A stretch of 64,000 bases of DNA from Lunularia cruciata (Eukaryota > Streptophyta > Marchantiopsida > Lunulariales > Lunulariaceae). The stretch is from contig OX419758.1 of NCBI GenBank assembly GCA_948567375.1, positions 63,803,001 through 63,867,000 of the forward strand, in the 5' to 3' direction. Both the position numbers and the translations under genes were made by a program. This document shows positions 57,998 through 64,000 of the stretch, one piece after another. The notes beneath the pieces were generated by a model. The model was not told where the DNA came from. It made no database searches and worked only from the letters and a program-made list of their open reading frames with translations. Within the stretch, counting starts at the first letter, position 1; each line of letters begins with the position of its first letter.

Positions 57998-60084
57998 GTT
58001 GGCCAAAAGCTTTGAGAGCACCGAAATCATAAAAACTTGACCGTGTGTCGATGTGACATTGACGTTGAGAATAAAATAATCCAACTTATTTGTACTCGAT
58101 TTTGGGGAAAATGATCTATCATAACTTACTATCTTATCTCCTAAGACGGTATGGACAGATTTGAAAAAATAATCACGTCAAGCTAGTTTTATAGAGATTC
58201 TAGTTTAGTTTCAAGAAGATTTTCATAGTACAGAAGGAAGTTCAATATCAGGACAGTTTAATACAAATACCATGACTATGATATGACAAGATTAAATTGA
58301 TCTTTGGAACTCCTTATAAATAGAATGTATTCAAATAGGAAGATATTTCTTAATTTTATTGCTATTTCTTGGACGGTTATAGCTAGAATTACTTTCAACA
58401 TTAAAAAGGTGTACTCTCTGAACTTCCCGAAAGTTCCTGAGAAATCCCAAAAATACTGTATAGAGAAAATATTAATAACAAAAGGAATTTCATATTCATC
58501 ATATGTGCTAGATTTTATGAATCTAATTATTATAAGATTTCTTATTTGTTTATATTTGATAAAAAATTACTAAAAATTTGAAAATAATTTTCTGGATCAG
58601 GTCTCCTTAAAAGTTTTGGGTGGAATCTTTGAACGCCAAATGTGATACTTCAAATTTAGATGAACTTTAATTGGACTCTCCAACTGTAGAAGCGTTTTCT
58701 CTTTTTACAACAAATTCTGAATTCCAAGTTTATATGTAATCAAGATGGAACGGAGATATAACATATAAGAACTCTCCTCCAAAGTAAGACTGGATTACTT
58801 ATGACATGGATATTCAAAATTTCTTCCATGCTATATAAGACAAGTACCACTGCCATCGCAGAAATTAAAAAATTTCTGCATGGGAATAATAGGGAAAAAC
58901 AACGATATTCTATGTTAAAAGTTGTTTTTCTGTGTTACCTGTGTTGAGTGCCTACATCCGCGTCAAGCTCTGTGGTACCGTTAAATCTTTTGGTTAATAT
59001 GCAATTAAGTTCGGTACAATTAAGTTAAAATGCCAAGCTTAAAATATGGTATCTATCTCAAGCATTTTCGGTGCAATCTTCTTTACATAGACTATATTCG
59101 AAGCACCATGTGTGTCTATCTCTAGAGACTGCTCGTGTAGTTGACCTTGCCGGGGTCCCTTGGATTTCTCAGATGCGGATCAATTTTCTTTTTTAATTTT
59201 GCCTGGGGAGAAACTATCATTGATCACATTAGAACTTAATAGGGTTGGTTTGAATTGAGAATATCGGTATTTTTGAGAATATGGAAATGGAAGGTTCTTA
59301 GTAAATTCAAAAAAATATCTTGGAAAATCTCTACAAACTTTCGATGAATAATACTCAGCTACGTAAAGATTGATGGTGTAAACATCTCACCTCGAGTTGG
59401 CAGAAAGATCAACAATACCCTAACGCTGGAGGTGGACCCTAGTGGCAGTCGTTTTAGCTGGCAACATAATTGACCTTTTGAATTTCGTATGTACAAGTTT
59501 CAATTTTCTTAAACACAATTCCAGGAAGTAGTTCCAAAGACCTCGAATTCCAAACTCGAATTTTATCCCCTGAATTCCAAAAAGCCTCCGAATTCATGCC
59601 TACGAGTTCATAACCCCAAACTCAACGACCTCCAAATTATATATTTCCTCATCCAATCTCTGGGCACAGACTCCAAAGCAATTGTGAAACAACAGAGCAA
59701 GCATAACTATATAAGTTTAGAGCCAATGCACCTAAAATGTAAACCCTTTTGAAAATCAAAACCAGTAGAGATTCTTTGAAATCAGAAACGAAGGAGATTC
59801 ATTGAGAGAGCAGGAAGATCCATGGCTATGTAAATTGGAAAATATAACTGGGAAACTGTAAATCCACTTCACCTTTTCTGCTCATGGATAGCATGATTGA
59901 AAACTTCCATATTGGAGTAAAGATGAGTCCCCCGACGGTCCAAACACATTTAGACGGTCCAAACACATTTAGATAATTTAGATAAGATTTAATCTATCTA
60001 TTATTCCATAAACAATTATTTGTACTAGTTTCATCGACGAGCATCCCACTCGTTAGACGTATAAATTTGTATTCTACTGTGTAC
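57998..60084. other. no recognisable gene
   Basis: AT-rich sequence with short ORFs only; the 89-codon ORF at 58304-58573 has no recognisable motif. No strong tandem repeat was seen. Confidence 0.45.
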
Positions 60085-60245
60085 CATAAGGATTTGCATA
60101 GTCAAATATCTTAAGTACAATGGGAAATTCTTTTGCTAATACCGAACCCGATTGGGTTAACCCGTTTTGTTTAATGTTTTATCCTTGTAAGACTTGATAA
60201 GGTCTTCCTATCTTTCTTGTTATCCTATGCGACTGCCTTTCTTAT
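60085..60245 (-). repeat. dispersed repeat family R, copy 2
   Basis: The blocks GATTTGCATAG, ATATCTTAAGTACAATGGG, CTTGTAAGACTTGATAAGG and GCGACTGCC follow the same order as in the other copies when those are reverse-complemented. This is the most diverged copy. Confidence 0.5.
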
Positions 60246-60596
60246 TTCCATACCATTATGGAATAGTTATCGCTACATTGTTGACTAACTGGCTAGATCA
60301 CATGGGTTTATAAACAGGGCAACTGAATGACTACCTCCATTCTTATCGCTCGAGTGGATTACAATAATACATGTCAGTAGTGCATTTCGGTAGTTGCACG
60401 TTTTCATTGCCTAGGTGCGCGTCGATATTATATGCCCACGTTTGGTACTTACACGTATGAGAACTTTCTTAAAGTAACACTCTTCGAAATGGCACAAACG
60501 AGGACAGGTACTGGGTAACAGCAAGTATAAGAAAGGAAGTCCATGAAGCCGTACAAGGAGAAAACCTTTTAGGTCAGATGGGGTAGATATAAATTT

Positions 60597-60660
60597 TTTG
60601 TCTCTCCCTTGTACGGTTTGATGGGGTCTTCCCATCCTTCGTTTTTCCTACGTGGTCGCC
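60597..60660 (-). repeat. dispersed repeat family R, copy 3
   Basis: It contains TTGTCTCTCCCTTGTACGG, TTTGATGGGGTCTTCCCATC and ACGTGGTCGCC. Only the terminal part of the repeat is present. Short related blocks (GTAGATATA) lie on both sides. Confidence 0.65.
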
Positions 60661-61942
60661 TTTTTTTCCTTAGGTAAGATGGGTAGATATACATATTTGC
60701 CAAAGTGACCAAAAGACTCAAGCTTGGATTAGTACCCAGGGAATTCAAAAGTCAAAAATCTCTCCTCTTTGTAAATGCTTGTGGAATAGCATAGGATTGG
60801 AGATCCTTATCAAGCTCTGGCTTCTGTTATCAAAATTAGTTTGCACGTTTATCACTGACTAGCCGGATTTTCTTTGCGCACGAAGATCGAAGAACCTTCT
60901 GACTACGTAACTAACTTCAGCATACTTGTCCGAATCAATCTTTAAGCCCTATGCACATGCTAGATGTCCACTCTATTAAACCTAGATGTCCACCCCTAAA
61001 CAAGATCTCTGATACAAAAGAATTAAACCTCACGAAGTCAAATATTCATTCGTCAGAGGTTGTTCATTCGCAAAATTATGCAGCTTCCGTTAATAGCAAC
61101 GTTGTTCATTGCAAAGAGTTCATGAAGAATTTCCCCAAGAGCAAGTAAGAGCTATATAGGCTTAGTATCTCCCACTGGACGTGGATAAAAAGCTTTTCAA
61201 CCAAAATTTATCGGGTTGAAGTTGATGTGACTTCTCCACTACGTCACAATAGACATAAGATATATTTCCCCGTCGAAAGGAAATCAATAGTTACCCCGTA
61301 ACATCCAATCTTACAATTGTATCACGTGAATCCAGCGTTTGCCTCACCTCTAAAATTGTTTTTTTCCCTATAAGTAAACAAGGCTATTGAAAAGTGAAAG
61401 GTATGGAGAGAGACTAGAGTAAGAGGTATTGTAATTGCAGTACCTTGTACTCTTATAGCTCTCAATATCATTAACAATATCTTCATTTTTCCGTAATTAC
61501 AAAAAACAAATATTCGAATTAGAGTTCTCTTAGTTATTTTAATAGTAGTAGCATAGAAATAACAATGATACATATTTTAATGATTAGTAAAGCTCTGGAC
61601 CAAAAAAATTCCCATATGCAATGCCAACACTTTTTATACGTGTATAAAGTTAAATGACTTTTCCTATGAGCCAGTTCTTCTATTTGAAAATTTACAAATT
61701 AATTCCATCAAAATTTAATCTTTGATTTCACTTATGTTGCATTGGGGTTATGTTGCATTGGGGTTTTGTTGAGATTTTGTACGGGTTTTGTTAGACATTA
61801 CTAAATCTTTTCCGTTCAATGTGAACTCTCTGAAGTCCTTTCCCAAACGTTAGACTCCTCCCTTTCGAAAATAAGAAGTCTTCTCTCTCCCAAAATCTTA
61901 AACTTCCCAAAATTTGGAAGATCTTACATATGGGAGAGAAAA
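60661..61942. other. no recognisable gene
   Basis: Short ORFs with no motif; the longest is 83 codons on the minus strand at 61322-61573. No tandem structure was seen. Confidence 0.4.
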
Positions 61943-62106
61943 GAGAGACCGTGTAGAAAACATGAAGGATAGAAAGATCCCATCAAACCATACAAAGGAG
62001 AGACAAAAAAGGTAAAATGAGGTTAAGTCCCAATAGAGTCTATATGAGAAATATGCATTATTACACTTAAAATATCCAAGCTATGCAAATTTTACAGTCT
62101 ACAAAC
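61943..62106 (+). repeat. dispersed repeat family R, copy 4
   Basis: It contains GAGACCGTGTAGAAAACATG, CCCATCAAACCATACAAAGG, GGTAAAATGAGGTTAAG and ATATCCAAGCTATGCAAAT, in the same order as copy 1 at 27274. These two are the longest copies. Confidence 0.7.
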
Positions 62107-62130
62107 AACCGGAACAGTCACCCTTCTTAC

Positions 62131-62277
62131 AACCACCAACCTTTGATATAGCGCTGACACTCCCTTACTCCCTTACAACAACCACCAACCTTTGATATAG
62201 CACCTACACCACCTTACTCCCTTACAACAACCACCTTTCAATATAGTGCTAACACCTCTCTTTACAATGACATATCA
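62131..62277 (+). repeat. tandem array, three copies, period 49 bp
   Basis: AACCACCAACCTTTGATATAG and diverged versions start at 62131, 62180 and 62229. The third copy is shorter and more diverged. Confidence 0.75.
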
Positions 62278-62404
62278 CATATACATTTTCATACCTAAAC
62301 TTATCTTTAAAATTCGACTACAATATATTTATTCACTGTGAAAAAGGTGAATAGTTTCACGCAATATTTTTTTTTCATGAACGAGATTAATACTTCCATT
62401 TCAT

Positions 62405-62600
62405 ATTCCATTCTCGTTTCAAATATTTCTAGAACTAACTTCCGGGTTTCAATTCTAATGCTTTCAGTTGATAAAATCTAACTTCTGTTACAGTCTCATT
62501 TCAAATACTTTTAGCTAATAAAATCTAACTATGATGTGTTACATTCTCGTTTCAAATACTTTTAGGTCATAAAATCTAACTTCGATGAATGCTAATATGA
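62405..62600 (+). repeat. degenerate repeats with a TTTCAAATACTTTTAG core
   Basis: At least three copies of a unit of about 55-60 bp contain CTCGTTTCAAATA, a TTTAG or TTCAG segment and AAAATCTAACT. Unit lengths vary, as expected for an old array. Confidence 0.6.
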
Positions 62601-62689
62601 ATACATTTAGAGTTAATATTAATAACTCACTTCTCACTTCAGCATTTCAATTTAGCTTGATTTAAAATATTTGACTTAGCTTTTCAGAG

Positions 62690-63290
62690 CAAAACCCGGA
62701 ACAACACACAATACTTACTAACATTTCAACTTGGCTTGACTCTAAATCTTGAAATATTAGACTTAGCTTGTCATAGCGCAACCTGAGTGATACACCATAC
62801 CTGCTAACATGACTTTAAATCTTCAAATACTAGACTGAGCTTGTCCCACAATGAAACCTGAGTTACCCACCATACCCACTAACATGACTTAAAATCTTGA
62901 AATATTAGACTTAGCGTATCACATCTCATAACAAAACCTAAGTGACACATTGTACCCATTAACATGACTTTAAATCTTGAAAACTTAGATTTAGACTTTC
63001 CCCAGTGAAACCTGAACAAACCACTATACCTAGTAACAAAAACTAAGTGACACATTGTACCCATTAACATGACTTTGAATCTTGAAAACTTAGATTTAGA
63101 CTTTCCCAGTGAAACCTGAGCAAACCACTATACCTAGTAACATGACTTTAAATCTTGAATGGTTAGACATAGTCTGTCACAATAAATTTGAGAGACACAC
63201 CATGCCCACTAACATGGCTTTGAATCTTGAATAATTATACTTACTCTATGATAGAAAAATTGAGCCACACACCATGCCCTCTAACATGCT
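62690..63290 (+). repeat. satellite-like array, units about 72-80 bp
   Basis: About eight units share CTAACATGACTTTAAATCTTG, a TTAGACTTAGCTTG-like middle and GTGACACACCATACC-like ends. Unit starts are near 62718, 62805, 62879, 62959, 63064, 63134, 63209 and 63281. One 105-bp segment (62938 and 63043) is a much more recent internal duplication. Confidence 0.75.
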
Positions 63291-63304
63291 GTATCCCCAT
63301 TCTA

Positions 63305-63360
63305 CCTCCCTTGTATGGTTTGATGGGGTCTTCCATCCTTCTTGTGTTAATGTGGTCGCC
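63305..63360 (-). repeat. dispersed repeat family R, copy 5
   Basis: It contains CCCTTGTATGGTTTGATGG, GGTCTTCCATCCTTC and TGTGGTCGCC, followed by a pyrimidine run as in copy 3. It directly adjoins the satellite-like array. Confidence 0.65.
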
Positions 63361-64000
63361 TTCTCTCTCTCTTGTTGAAATGAATCCTTGTTTGTATTGT
63401 AAGTATATACTTCATTCATAATTACAGTTGAATGCTAATCACTCATTTCATTTCAGTTTTGGTAGTCAGGCGACTGGGAAGATTCTTCAAAGCCTATGAT
63501 CGAAAAGCGATTTTGCATAATACTGTGAACAGAATGACAATGGCCAAAAATGATACTCATTAATGTCGAACATTTTGATGGGTAGATAATAAATTATTTT
63601 TTTATATACAGGTTTTATTTTCAGAATATGAAAATAATCATACTCGTAAACAGTTATGTAGTAAAAGTGATATGTGCATGCGAAGATTTTTATATCAACA
63701 TAAATCTTCCCACACTTTATACATTATATTCTATTTTGAGAAATCTCTATTCTTTCTATATGTCCGAACTACATATTCATATAAAATTCATCCACCCCAT
63801 TCTCGTGTGCCAAATGCAAGTCTCGAAAAAACTATTTTATGAAGGATCCACCAATAATAATAATATATTAATGCTTATAAATTTGATTGCTCGACATGAT
63901 AATGCTAAGAAAACGAAGATACTTTTGGCGTGACGGACGTGTATTAGTTTTCCAATTTTTATATAGTCGTTCAAGTCCGAGAGACTCCAAGACGGTCATG
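63361..64000. other. no recognisable gene at the right edge
   Basis: AT-rich. A 101-codon plus-strand ORF at 63628-63933 has a hydrophobic, Ile-rich composition typical of AT-rich non-coding sequence and no motif. Confidence 0.4.

Noticed and set aside
63628-63933. 101-codon ORF near the right edge
   Set aside because: Ile/Tyr/Asn-rich translation of AT-rich sequence, without motif or signal.

Overview
The window is plant nuclear DNA, most likely from a bryophyte and probably a liverwort. The main reason is an immune-receptor gene at 13.2-20.5 kb that joins an N-terminal alpha/beta-hydrolase to NB-ARC and LRR domains. This hydrolase-NBS-LRR (HNL) class was described from Marchantia. GT-AG introns, chromodomain-bearing Ty3/gypsy retrotransposons and tRNA-Met-type primer binding sites also indicate a plant nuclear genome. 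No bacterial, organellar or rRNA sequence was seen.

Layout: 1-13.1 kb is gene-poor and holds a possible 3' end of an upstream gene, several short tandem repeats and two foldbacks. The foldback at 12555-12618 has the shape of a microRNA precursor. 13155-20515 is the HNL gene on the plus strand: six exons with all introns in phase 0, ending in an array of about 22 near-identical 144-bp LRR-pair repeats. It is probably a pseudogene or a damaged allele. There is a 1-nt frameshift just after the hydrolase nucleophile elbow, a 16-bp tandem duplication that shifts the frame inside the LRRs, and further lesions toward the 3' end that were copied along with the repeats. 20.5-28 kb is mostly unrecognised, with a degraded tRNA-like segment, small duplications and a few weak ORFs.

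28.8-54.9 kb is a nest of LTR retrotransposons. Family A (28814-38492, plus strand, chromodomain) has two diverged LTRs around two incomplete pol copies joined at a family C fragment. Its LTRs carry heat-shock-element-like motifs just upstream of a TATA box. Family D (minus strand, chromodomain) is present as an old element (D1, 40510-54862), a complete younger element (D2, 43520-50292) inserted in D1's reverse transcriptase with a perfect CCGAT target-site duplication, and four solo LTRs, each with a readable 5-bp target-site duplication. One solo LTR contains a solo LTR of family C. All element ORFs are broken.

54.9-64 kb is AT-rich and gene-poor, with degenerate tandem repeats, a 72-80-bp satellite-like array, four of the five copies of a dispersed repeat, and one weak exon candidate at 57.6 kb. 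Only the HNL locus has a recognisable cellular function (intracellular immune receptor); the rest is repeats and transposon remains. All assignments come from reading the sequence; no database search or expression data were available.
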